Below the pieces are notes generated by a model, which worked only from the letters and a program-made list of their open reading frames with translations, was not told where the DNA came from and made no database searches. Source: Bacteroidota bacterium (GTDB lineage Bacteria > Bacteroidota > Bacteroidia > Chitinophagales > Chitinophagaceae). Taken from it: 17,717 bases of DNA. Every line of letters starts with the position of its first letter. Within the stretch, counting starts at the first letter, position 1. The stretch is taken from assembly GCA_947460795.1 (NCBI GenBank), contig CANHJA010000018.1, positions 1-17,717 of the forward strand, in the 5' to 3' direction. The translations under genes were made by a program, and so were the position numbers. This document shows, in pieces, positions 6,399 through 14,500 of the stretch.

Positions 6399-7658
6399 AT
6401 GAAAAAATCATTATTTACAATCGTTTTAATCCTATTTTCAATCGTTTCTTTTGGAGCGAAAATACTCATCCCAATGGATGAAACAGAACAAGAAAATCAT
6501 TTAAAAGCCTATGGAATTGCCTACAATGTATTAGTAAAACAATATAAAGTCAATTGGCTATTAAACTACAAAGGAGGCAGTTTTGTATTTGACCAGGTAC
6601 AAGAATTTGAAAACGAATGTAAAATCAGAGGGGTAAGCTATGAGGTCATTCCTGAAGCAAAGTACACTAAAATATTAGAAGAAATAGCAGATCCGGATGT
6701 AAATATGGACATCATTCAATTAGAAAAACCACCTAAAATAGCGGTTTATACCCCGGATGGGAAATTGCCTTGGGATGATGCCGTAACCATGGTATTGACT
6801 TACGCAGAAATACCATTTGAGAAAGTATATGATGATGAATTATTGGATGATAAGCTCGTAAAATATGATTGGCTACATTTACATCATGAAGATTTCACTG
6901 GTCAATATGGGAAATTTTATGCAGCCTACAACACAGCAGAATGGTATATAAATGATAAAAAGAAAAATGAAGACATGGCTAAAAAACATGGATTCTCAAA
7001 AGTATCTCAGTTAAAACTAGCCGTTTCTAAGAAAATTAAAGATTTTGTAATTGGCGGCGGCTATTTATTTGCCATGTGTTCGGCTACTGACAGTTATGAC
7101 ATTGCACTGGCTGCAGAAGGAACCGATATTTGCGGAGCGATGTTTGATGGCGATTCCACTAATCCCAATGCACAATCTGATTTAGACTACTCAAAATCAT
7201 TGGCCTTTAAAGATTTTAATCTAGTAACCAATCCATATGAATATGAATATTCTGATATTGACATGACCCAAGTAAGAAGAGTCCCATTCAATGCGGATTA
7301 TTTTACTTTATTTACTTTTTCAGCAAAATTTGATCCTATTCCTAGTATGTTGTGCCAAAATCATACAACAACAATTAAAGGCTTTATGGGACAGACCACC
7401 TCTTTTAGATCGAGTTTAATAAAAAGCAGTACAACTATTTTAGGTGACAATAAATCTGTTGGGGAAGCACGATATATCCACGGAGACTTAGGAAAAGGAA
7501 CTTGGACATTTTATGGCGGGCACGATCCTGAAGATTTTCAACACCAAGTAGGAGACCCTCCAACCGACTTGAACTTACATCCAAACTCGCCAGGATATCG
7601 ATTAATTTTGAATAACGTATTGTTTCCTGCAGCTAAAAAGAAACCTCAAAAAACATAA
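6399..7658 (+). CDS. Exported amidotransferase-fold-like protein (often labelled 'asparagine synthetase B' in Bacteroidota)
   Basis: The 419-residue product starts with a signal peptide (residues 1-19, ending VSFG) and is probably periplasmic. It matches a Bacteroidota family that databases frequently name asparagine synthetase B, but it lacks what AsnB needs: there is no N-terminal catalytic Cys2 and no SGGxDS ATP-pyrophosphatase loop. Instead, from about residue 112 it looks like a Rossmann-type class I amidotransferase or ThuA-like fold: strand PKIAVYTPDG, WLHLHHEDF (158-166), GGGYLFAMCSATDS (219-232) resembling a nucleophile elbow with Cys227, and late His361 and His375 in GKGTWTFYGGHD. 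A role in hydrolysing or binding an amide or sugar ligand is conjecture. Residues 280-300 carry an acidic, Tyr-rich segment. It follows the repeat protein by 52 bp and converges with dxs, 50 bp away; no strong terminator is visible between them. Confidence 0.8.
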   Translation: MKKSLFTIVLILFSIVSFGAKILIPMDETEQENHLKAYGIAYNVLVKQYKVNWLLNYKGGSFVFDQVQEFENECKIRGVSYEVIPEAKYTKILEEIADPDVNMDIIQLEKPPKIAVYTPDGKLPWDDAVTMVLTYAEIPFEKVYDDELLDDKLVKYDWLHLHHEDFTGQYGKFYAAYNTAEWYINDKKKNEDMAKKHGFSKVSQLKLAVSKKIKDFVIGGGYLFAMCSATDSYDIALAAEGTDICGAMFDGDSTNPNAQSDLDYSKSLAFKDFNLVTNPYEYEYSDIDMTQVRRVPFNADYFTLFTFSAKFDPIPSMLCQNHTTTIKGFMGQTTSFRSSLIKSSTTILGDNKSVGEARYIHGDLGKGTWTFYGGHDPEDFQHQVGDPPTDLNLHPNSPGYRLILNNVLFPAAKKKPQKT

Positions 7659-7708
7659 TTCAATCAATTGAAAATCAGCTTATTGAAATACTTAAGTTAA
7701 AGTTATAT

Positions 7709-9628
7709 TTAAAGTCTTTCTGTCTTAACTTCACTCCAACTTACTATAGTTTCCATGATCGCCTCTTTATCATAGCCGCACTCTTTATGCAACTCTGCAG
7801 GCTTCCCATGTTCAACCAATCTGTCTGGAATTCCTAGAATTTTAACCTCAACTTGATAATTATGCTCTGCAAAAAACTCTAAACATGCAGAACCAAAACC
7901 ACCAACAATAGTTCCATCTTCAATTGTAATTACTTTTTTATAGTTTTTACCTACTTGATGCATGATAGTTTCATCCAACGGCTTAATAAACCTCATATTG
8001 AAGTGAGTTGGCTTAATTCCTTGACTTTCAAGTTCTTGACACGCAGATACGACAAAGTTTCCTGGGTGCCCAATAGACAATATTGCTATATCCTCTCCTT
8101 CCTGAATCAATTCACCTTGACCTGTAATCATTTTCTCAAAAGGTGTTTGCCACACTGGCATTACTCCTTCGCCTCTTGGATAACGAATAACATAAGGTAA
8201 TTTATTTTCATCTAATTGAGCGGTATACATCATATTTCTCAACTCCTGTTCATTCATTGGAGCAGCAATTACCATATTCGGAATACACCTCATGTAAGCG
8301 ATATCATAACATCCATGATGCGTTGGACCATCGTCACCCACTACTCCTGCTCTATCTAAACACATAATTACTGGCAATTTCTGTATTGCCACATCATGAA
8401 TAACCATGTCGTAAGCACGCTGCATAAAGGTAGAATAGATATTGCAAAATACTTTCATGCCTTGTGTTGCCAAACCTGCACTTAATGTTACTGCATGTTG
8501 TTCGCAAATACCTACATCAAATGCCCTGTCTGGCATTTCTTCCATCATAAACTTCATAGAACAACCGGAAGGCATAGCTGGAGTGACTCCCATTACTTTA
8601 GGATTCATATTGGCCAACTCCACCAATGTTTTACCAAATACATCTTGATACTTAGGTGGTTGGGGCGAATCGTATACTACTTTATTAATTTTTCCGGTTA
8701 CTTTATCAAATGTACCCGGGGCATGCCAAAGTGTTTGATCTTTTTCAGCCAAGTCATACCCTTTCCCTTTTACAGTGTTGATATGCAATACTTTAGGTCC
8801 TTTTATTTGATGCAAATCTTTAATAGTTTCAACTAGCTTTAACACATTGTGTCCATCCACATTTCCAAAATAACGAAGTCCTAATGCTTCAAAAAGATTA
8901 CTAGTTTTTGAAACTACGCCTTTTAAGCCTCCTTCTATTTTTGATGCTAATTTTTGATTGAACTTACCATAAGGCATTTTACCTAACACTTTCCAAACAT
9001 CTTCTCTTACTTTATTGTATGTTTTAGATGTTGTAATGTCTGTTAAATATTCTCGCAAGGATCCAATATTTGGATCAATGCTCATTTGATTGTCATTTAA
9101 AATAATCAAAATATCAGCCTTCGACGAGCCTGCATGTTGCAATGCTTCAAACGGCAAACCGGCAGTCATTGATCCATCGCCAATAATTGCTACATGTTTT
9201 TGCTCTTTTTGGCCTAATAAATCTGCTGCAATAGCCATTCCTAAGGCTGCGGAAATGGAAGTGGATGAATGCCCTACTCCAAATGAATCATATTCACTCT
9301 CACTTCTTTTTGGGAAACCACTGATTCCTCCATATTTTCTATTGGTATGAAAAACATCTCGTCTTCCAGTTAAAATTTTATGTCCATATGCTTGATGGCC
9401 AACATCCCAAACTAATTGATCTATTGGTGTATTGTAAACATAATGCAAAGCGACTGAAAGCTCAACGACACCTAAACTCGCACCAAAATGACCTCCATTC
9501 ACACTTACCGAATCAATAATAAACTGTCGCAATTCAGTACAAACTTGTTGCAAATCTTCTTTTTTGACTTTTTTAAGGTCTGAAGGATAATTGATTGTCG
9601 ATAATAATGGGCCTGCTTTAATTTCCAT
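7709..9628 (-). CDS. dxs: 1-deoxy-D-xylulose-5-phosphate synthase
   Basis: Dxs condenses pyruvate and glyceraldehyde 3-phosphate, using thiamine diphosphate, to give DXP, the entry compound of the MEP pathway to isoprenoids and a precursor of thiamine and pyridoxal. The 639 residues are slightly more than the usual 620. Motifs in order: GGHFGASLGVVELSVALHYV (45-64), WDVGHQAYGHKILTGRR (74-90), the ThDP/Mg motif GDGSMTAG (150-157) ending at NDN (178-180), the catalytic Glu in CEQHAVTLSAGLA (Glu376), DRAGVVGDDGPTHHG (425-439) and the transketolase C-terminal domain IRYPRGEG...GFGSA (481-580). The ATG at 9628 lies 17 bases downstream of a consensus -7 element, supporting this start. It is a lone gene here; other MEP genes are not in the window. 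Nothing is truncated or missing. Confidence 0.97.
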   Translation of the reverse strand: MEIKAGPLLSTINYPSDLKKVKKEDLQQVCTELRQFIIDSVSVNGGHFGASLGVVELSVALHYVYNTPIDQLVWDVGHQAYGHKILTGRRDVFHTNRKYGGISGFPKRSESEYDSFGVGHSSTSISAALGMAIAADLLGQKEQKHVAIIGDGSMTAGLPFEALQHAGSSKADILIILNDNQMSIDPNIGSLREYLTDITTSKTYNKVREDVWKVLGKMPYGKFNQKLASKIEGGLKGVVSKTSNLFEALGLRYFGNVDGHNVLKLVETIKDLHQIKGPKVLHINTVKGKGYDLAEKDQTLWHAPGTFDKVTGKINKVVYDSPQPPKYQDVFGKTLVELANMNPKVMGVTPAMPSGCSMKFMMEEMPDRAFDVGICEQHAVTLSAGLATQGMKVFCNIYSTFMQRAYDMVIHDVAIQKLPVIMCLDRAGVVGDDGPTHHGCYDIAYMRCIPNMVIAAPMNEQELRNMMYTAQLDENKLPYVIRYPRGEGVMPVWQTPFEKMITGQGELIQEGEDIAILSIGHPGNFVVSACQELESQGIKPTHFNMRFIKPLDETIMHQVGKNYKKVITIEDGTIVGGFGSACLEFFAEHNYQVEVKILGIPDRLVEHGKPAELHKECGYDKEAIMETIVSWSEVKTERL

Positions 9629-9953
9629 GAAAAAAATTGTATCTTCAAAAATAATATTTTTTTAGTTACTAACTGTTTAAAAAATCATAAATTATCATAG
9701 TAAAAATCAATTTGCCTTTCTTTAAACCAATATTAATGTCTTATTTTTGGCTTTTACTGGTATTTTCAGATATAAAACTTGTAATTCATTCGATTTTAAA
9801 TTCAAAAAAAATCATCCATAAACATCATTTGCAAAATGTATTTCTATCTATAGTACCAGTTTATGTAATCGAATTTGTTATTTAGTTCATTTATAAAACA
9901 TCTTATTATAAAAGCAGGCAAATCGATATATACAAAACACTTAAAAGAAAAAT
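9629..9953. other. Divergent intergenic region between dxs and the RsmI-like gene
   Basis: This 325-bp stretch contains the dxs -7 element near its left end. On the plus strand an exact TATTTTTG (9742-9749) could start a leader of about 200 bases for the gene at 9954, but it lacks a well-spaced TTG. A 49-codon open frame (9736-9885) overlaps this and is not supported as a gene. I see no tRNA, riboswitch or terminator hairpin. Confidence 0.5.
9646..9653 (-). promoter_or_regulatory. -7 promoter element of dxs
   Basis: On the minus strand it reads TATTTTTG, an exact TAnnTTTG match, ending 17 bases before the dxs ATG. No convincing -33 TTG is seen. The spacing to the start codon is close to that of the pckA and 10655-11071 genes. 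Confidence 0.45.
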
Positions 9954-10652
9954 ATGAAAGGTTCATTACATCTAATTCCCAATATTTTAGCAGAAGATGC
10001 TTTAGAAGCAATGCCTTCTTATTTAACTGAAGTCGTTACTAAGCTCAATATTTTTTACGTTGAAGAAATTAAAAGTGCCCGACGTTTATTAAAAAAACTA
10101 AATCGAGATATTGTAATTGATGATTTGACCTTTTATATGCTCAATGAACATGAAAATGAGTCGTTAGCCGAAGCTAAAAAAATATGGTTAGCTGGAAATG
10201 ATATTGGTTTTATTAGTGAAGCTGGATGTCCCAGTGTGGCGGATCCTGGACAAGAATTGGTAGCATTAGCGCATCAAAATGAGGTGAAAGTTATACCTTA
10301 TGTAGGACCCAATTCTATTTTATTAGCACTGATGGCAAGCGGTTTTAATGGACAACAATTTCAATTTTTAGGTTATTTACCTAACAAACAACCTTTTTTA
10401 TCATCAAAAATTAAAGAAATTGAAATAGAAAGTAGAGTTAAAAATTGTACTCAAATTTTCATTGAAACACCCTATAGAAACGACCAATTGTTAGCTGAAT
10501 TGCTTAAAAATTGTTCAAATGAAACGAGAATTTGTGTGGCTTGTTACTTAACAGGAAAAGAGGAACAAATTATTTCTAAATCAGTTTCACAATGGAAGCA
10601 GATGAATATTTCCTTCCATAAAAAACCAGCGGTTTTCTTATTGTTGGGCTAA
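9954..10652 (+). CDS. RsmI-related SAM-dependent methyltransferase (divergent form)
   Basis: The 232-residue protein belongs to the tetrapyrrole-methylase-fold (SAM methyltransferase) group that includes RsmI, the 16S rRNA C1402 2'-O-methyltransferase. Shared segments are SEAGCPSVADPGQELV (88-103), VGPNSILLALMASG (117-130), FLGYLPNK (138-145), IETPYRN (170-176) and the terminal KKPAVFLLLG. It differs from canonical RsmI at the N-terminus: the usual ATPIGNL loop that helps bind SAM is replaced by LIPNILAED, and the AEDTR element is absent (VEEIKSARRL instead). Bacteroidota often carry such a protein in addition to a normal RsmI, so rRNA methylation by this one should not be assumed. The leader (AAAAGAAAAAT before the ATG) is A-rich. 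It converges on the next gene, with only 2 bp between stop codons. Confidence 0.82.
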   Translation: MKGSLHLIPNILAEDALEAMPSYLTEVVTKLNIFYVEEIKSARRLLKKLNRDIVIDDLTFYMLNEHENESLAEAKKIWLAGNDIGFISEAGCPSVADPGQELVALAHQNEVKVIPYVGPNSILLALMASGFNGQQFQFLGYLPNKQPFLSSKIKEIEIESRVKNCTQIFIETPYRNDQLLAELLKNCSNETRICVACYLTGKEEQIISKSVSQWKQMNISFHKKPAVFLLLG

Positions 10653-10654
10653 CA

Positions 10655-11071
10655 TTATAAACTTGGAACGGCCAAATTGGCTTCAGAAACTTTTTCAATA
10701 CGGTCAATCATATATTGACCATTTTCTTGATTTTTGCCATTGTAGTTATCTCCTCTCCAAGGTAAACTTTTACGATATTGTACATAATGTACTTTGATCA
10801 TTTTGCCTATAGACTTATTTAATGTATCTATTAATGATAAATCGGCTACCGAAAAATTTAAGTTGTTGCTATTAATCGTACCTAAACCAGCTCGATAACC
10901 GGGTTGAATAATTTCACCTTCCCAAGTTTTAAAAACATCCCCTTTTCTTGAAAATTTGTACAGCACACCCTCTCTTGAACCATCGCTGAATGAATTATAA
11001 TAAAACCAATACACATAGCCAGTCACAAACAATATAAAGAATAACAAAAATAGAAAAATGAATTTTCTCAT
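10655..11071 (-). CDS. Small membrane-anchored protein of unknown function
   Basis: The 138-residue product has one N-terminal hydrophobic segment (residues 3-23) that could be an uncleaved anchor, followed by a soluble part with GVLYKFSRKGDVFKTWEGEI (35-54), NFSVAD (72-77), VHYVQYRKSLPWRGD (94-108) and a short tail. I recognise this as a widespread uncharacterised Bacteroidota family, sometimes carrying an unfounded '6-phosphogluconate dehydrogenase' label; no NADP-binding or catalytic motif is present. The open frame reaches up to 11113, but the ATG at 11071 is preferred: the signal-anchor begins with MRKF as expected, and an exact -7 element (11091-11098) lies within the longer version. 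Its stop codon is 2 bp from that of the RsmI-like gene, so transcripts of the two probably overlap. Confidence 0.8.
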   Translation of the reverse strand: MRKFIFLFLLFFILFVTGYVYWFYYNSFSDGSREGVLYKFSRKGDVFKTWEGEIIQPGYRAGLGTINSNNLNFSVADLSLIDTLNKSIGKMIKVHYVQYRKSLPWRGDNYNGKNQENGQYMIDRIEKVSEANLAVPSL

Positions 11072-11090
11072 AGTAAGTAATTTATAATTG

Positions 11091-11098
11091 CAAATATA
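11091..11098 (-). promoter_or_regulatory. -7 promoter element of the 10655-11071 gene
   Basis: On the minus strand it reads TATATTTG, an exact match to TAnnTTTG, 19 bases before the chosen ATG. A TTTG at 11111-11114 (minus strand) is too close, 12 bases, to be the normal -33 partner. Confidence 0.45.
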
Positions 11099-11291
11099 GT
11101 CAATTAAACACAAAGAGTTTCATGCTAATTTTTTCAAAAAAAAGTTCTCCAAACTGAAAAATTTAATTTAAAAATATTAGTCAAATAATGCGAAAAAAAT
11201 AATATCAAAAATTTTTTTTTTTGAGTAAAAAAAAGTGTTGTAATTGACTATACATAATAAATAAAAAATTATTTTTTTTTATTCACATCGT

Positions 11292-11315
11292 TATACAGAT
11301 TGATTTTACTGTATA
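11292..11315. promoter_or_regulatory. Inverted repeat upstream of nrdJ, possible operator
   Basis: TATACAG (11292-11298), ten-base spacer, CTGTATA (11309-11315). The arms are perfect complements. The arm centres are 17 bp apart, so a dimeric regulator is possible but the spacing is not a full two helical turns. It is about 90 bp upstream of the best -7 element. No T-run follows, so it is not a terminator. It does not match the NrdR box pattern. Confidence 0.3.
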
Positions 11316-11403
11316 GTGCCAAACTAAAATGTTAATATACACAGTTTGTGAATAAACTAATTCTTTAAAATAGTTTACAAAAAATATCTTCGTTGCACAA
11401 TTT

Positions 11404-11411
11404 TAGATTTG
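11404..11411 (+). promoter_or_regulatory. Candidate -7 promoter element of nrdJ
   Basis: TAGATTTG matches TAnnTTTG exactly. It would give a leader of roughly 90 bases before the ATG at 11509, longer than at neighbouring genes. No TTG is found 17-23 bases upstream, so the match could be by chance. Confidence 0.35.
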
Positions 11412-11508
11412 GCTTCTGTACCGTTATGATAAAAAATAAATGAATTATATAAATAGCTAGCAAAATTAAAATTGAAATTAAAAATACCCTCTTTATAAAA
11501 TTAATATC

Positions 11509-14500
11509 ATGAGTAAAAAAGCAACATCAAGTACAAGTACTGGACTACAATTCCAACGCTATTATACAAACGACTCAAAAAGCGTATACGATCTTTTTGA
11601 ATACGACTACAGAACTTCTGTGATTCGTAACCCAAATGGAGAAGTTATTTTTGAATTAAAAAATGTGGAAGTGCCTGCTCATTGGAGCCAAATTGCAACC
11701 GACATCTTAGCTCAAAAATATTTTCGTAAAGCGGGTGTACCACAAGAAGATGGTACATTAGGTCGTGAAACTTCTGTAAAACAAGTAGCACATCGTATGG
11801 CTGATTGTTGGAGACAATGGGCTGAAAAATACAATTACTTCAATAGCAAAGAAGATGCACAAGTCTTTTATGATGAGTTAGTATATACAATATTAAATCA
11901 AAGTTGCGCGCCTAACAGTCCGCAATGGTTTAACACAGGATTACACTCTTCTTATGGTATTACTGGTAAGCCACAAGGTCATTATTTTGTAAATCCAACA
12001 AGCGGTGAATTAGAAAAATCACAAAATGCGTATGAGCGTCCTCAACCACACGCATGCTTCATATTAAGTGTAAACGACGATTTAGTGAATGATGGAGGTA
12101 TCATGGATTTATGGGTTCGTGAGGCTCGTATTTTCAAATATGGTTCGGGTGTAGGAACTAACTACTCAAACATAAGAGGTGAAGGTGAAAAATTAAGTGG
12201 TGGTGGAACTTCAAGTGGAATCATGTCATTCTTGAAAATTGGTGATAGAAGTGCTGGTGCCATTAAAAGTGGAGGAACTACTCGTCGTGCGGCGAAAATG
12301 GTTTGTTTAGATTTAGACCATCCAGAAATTGAACAATTTGTAAATTGGAAAGTAGAAGAAGAGAAAAAAGTAGCTGCATTAATCGCTGCCGGATATAGCC
12401 ACGATTATGAAGGTGATGCTTACAAAACAGTAAGTGGACAAAACTCAAACAATTCAGTACGGGTTCCTAATGAATTCTTTAAAGCATTAGAAAATAATGA
12501 AGATTGGGAATTAAAAGCACGAACAGATGGCAAGGTAATGAAAAAAATTCCTGCTAAAGATTTGTGGGAACAAATTGCTTATGCTGCTTGGCGTTGTGCT
12601 GATCCTGGAACTCAATATGATACTACCATCAACGAATGGCACACTTGCCCTGAAGGTGGTCGAATTAGAGCAAGTAATCCTTGTTCAGAATATATGTTCT
12701 TAGATAATACAGCTTGTAACTTAGCATCTATGAATCTTCGTCGTTTTTACAATGAAGAAACCTTGCAATTTGATGTAACTGGTTATGAATATGTAGCTCG
12801 TTTATGGACAGTTGTATTAGAAGTATCGGTATTAATGGCTCAATTCCCTTCAAAAGAAGTGGCACAATTAAGCTATGATTACAGAACATTAGGTTTAGGT
12901 TATGCAAATTTAGGCTCATTATTAATGGTACAAGGAATTCCTTATGACAGTGAAAAAGCATTGGGTATTGCCGGCGCTTTAACAGCTATTATGACAGGTG
13001 TGGCTTACAAAACATCGGCTGAAATGGCTCGTCATTTAGGTACCTTCTCTAAATATGAAGAGAACAAAAAACACATGTTGCGTGTAATGAGAAATCATCG
13101 TGCAGCTGCTTATGATGCACAAGATGCGTATGATTCAATTGAAATTAAACCACAAGGTATTAAAGCACAATTTTGCCCAGATTATTTATTAACAGCAGCA
13201 ACCAAAGCTTGGGATGATGCCGTTCAAATGGGAGAAAAATATGGTTATCGAAATGCGCAAGCAACTGTAATTGCACCAACCGGAACGATTGGTTTAGTAA
13301 TGGATTGTGATACTACCGGTGTAGAACCTGATTTTGCATTAGTGAAATTTAAAAAATTAAGTGGTGGTGGTTATTTCAAAATCATCAACCAAAGTATTCC
13401 TTTGTCATTGAAAAACTTAGGATACAACGAAAAAGAAGCCGATGCGATTGTTAAATATGCAAAAGGACACGGAACCTTTGCAGGAGCTCCTTTCATTAAT
13501 CATCAATCATTAAGTGAAAAAGGATTTTTAGCAGAAGAATTGAAAAAATTAGATGCTGCTGTTGAAAGTGCATTTGATATTCAATTTGTATTCAATCATT
13601 ATGCATTAGGTGAAGAGTGTTTACAACGTTTAGGATTCACTCCTGAGCAATACATGAATCCTACTTTCTATTTATTGGATGAATTAGGATTTAAAAACGA
13701 AGAAATCAGTGTTGCCAATGACTACGTTTGCGGAACAATGATGTTGGAAGGCGCTCCATTATTAAAAGAAGAGCATTTGCCAGTTTTTGATTGTGCTAAT
13801 AAATGTGGTAAACGTGGAGAGCGTTATATTCACCACACAGGTCACATTAAAATGATGGGCGCAACACAACCTTTCATATCTGGAGCAATTTCTAAAACAA
13901 TTAACCTTCCAAACGAAGCCTCAATTGAAGATATTAAAGAGTGTTATCAATTAAGTTGGGAATTGGGTTTAAAAGCCAATGCACTTTACCGTGATGGAAG
14001 TAAAATGTCTCAACCTTTGTCAAACAAAAGTGATAAAAAAGAGAAAGAAGAAAAATCAACAGAAGAAACAATTCAAGCTATTGCAGAAAATGTAATGCAT
14101 GATTTAGGTAAATTAACGATCGATGAATTGTTAGAAGAAGTAAACAAAAGAGTACAAGCAAGTCCTGATACCCAATTAAAACGTCAATTATCACGAATTG
14201 TAGAGCGTAAAACATTGCCTGCAAAACGCAGAGGTTACACAATTAAATCAAAAGTTGGTGGACAAGCCGTATTCTTACGCACTGGTGAATACAGTGATGG
14301 AACCTTAGGTGAAATCTTTATTGATATGGCAAAAGAAGGAGCTACCATGCGTAGTTTATTGAACTGCTTTGCCATTGCAGTAAGTATAGGTATGCAATAT
14401 GGTGTTCCATTAGAAGAGTATGTAGATAAATTTATCTTCACTCGTTTTGAACCAGCTGGTATGGTAGAGCATCCAAACATTAAAAATGCAACTTCAATTG

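Larger units (their letters stand above)
11072..11508. other. Long AT-rich region upstream of nrdJ
   Basis: 437 bp without a supportable gene. From about 11150 to 11280 it is dominated by A and T homopolymer runs (one of 11 T at 11212-11222), the kind of DNA that bends and may serve as an upstream promoter element. It also holds the inverted repeat at 11292-11315 and the TAGATTTG element at 11404-11411. I looked for a cobalamin riboswitch B12 box and for NrdR boxes and recognised neither. Confidence 0.55.

Noticed and set aside
7659..7708. Possible terminator between the 6399 gene and dxs
   Set aside because: Only a 5-bp TTCAA/TTGAA stem without a T-run is visible; no credible intrinsic terminator.
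9736..9885. A 49-codon open frame (MSYFWLLLVFSD...) in the dxs upstream region
   Set aside because: No recognisable leader or family, unusual composition (Ile, Leu, His rich), and expected by chance in DNA this AT-rich.
11072..11113. Longer N-terminus for the small membrane protein starting at 11113
   Set aside because: It would put MCLIDYICNY before the membrane anchor and place the promoter-like TATATTTG inside the coding part; MRKF at 11071 is the natural anchor start.
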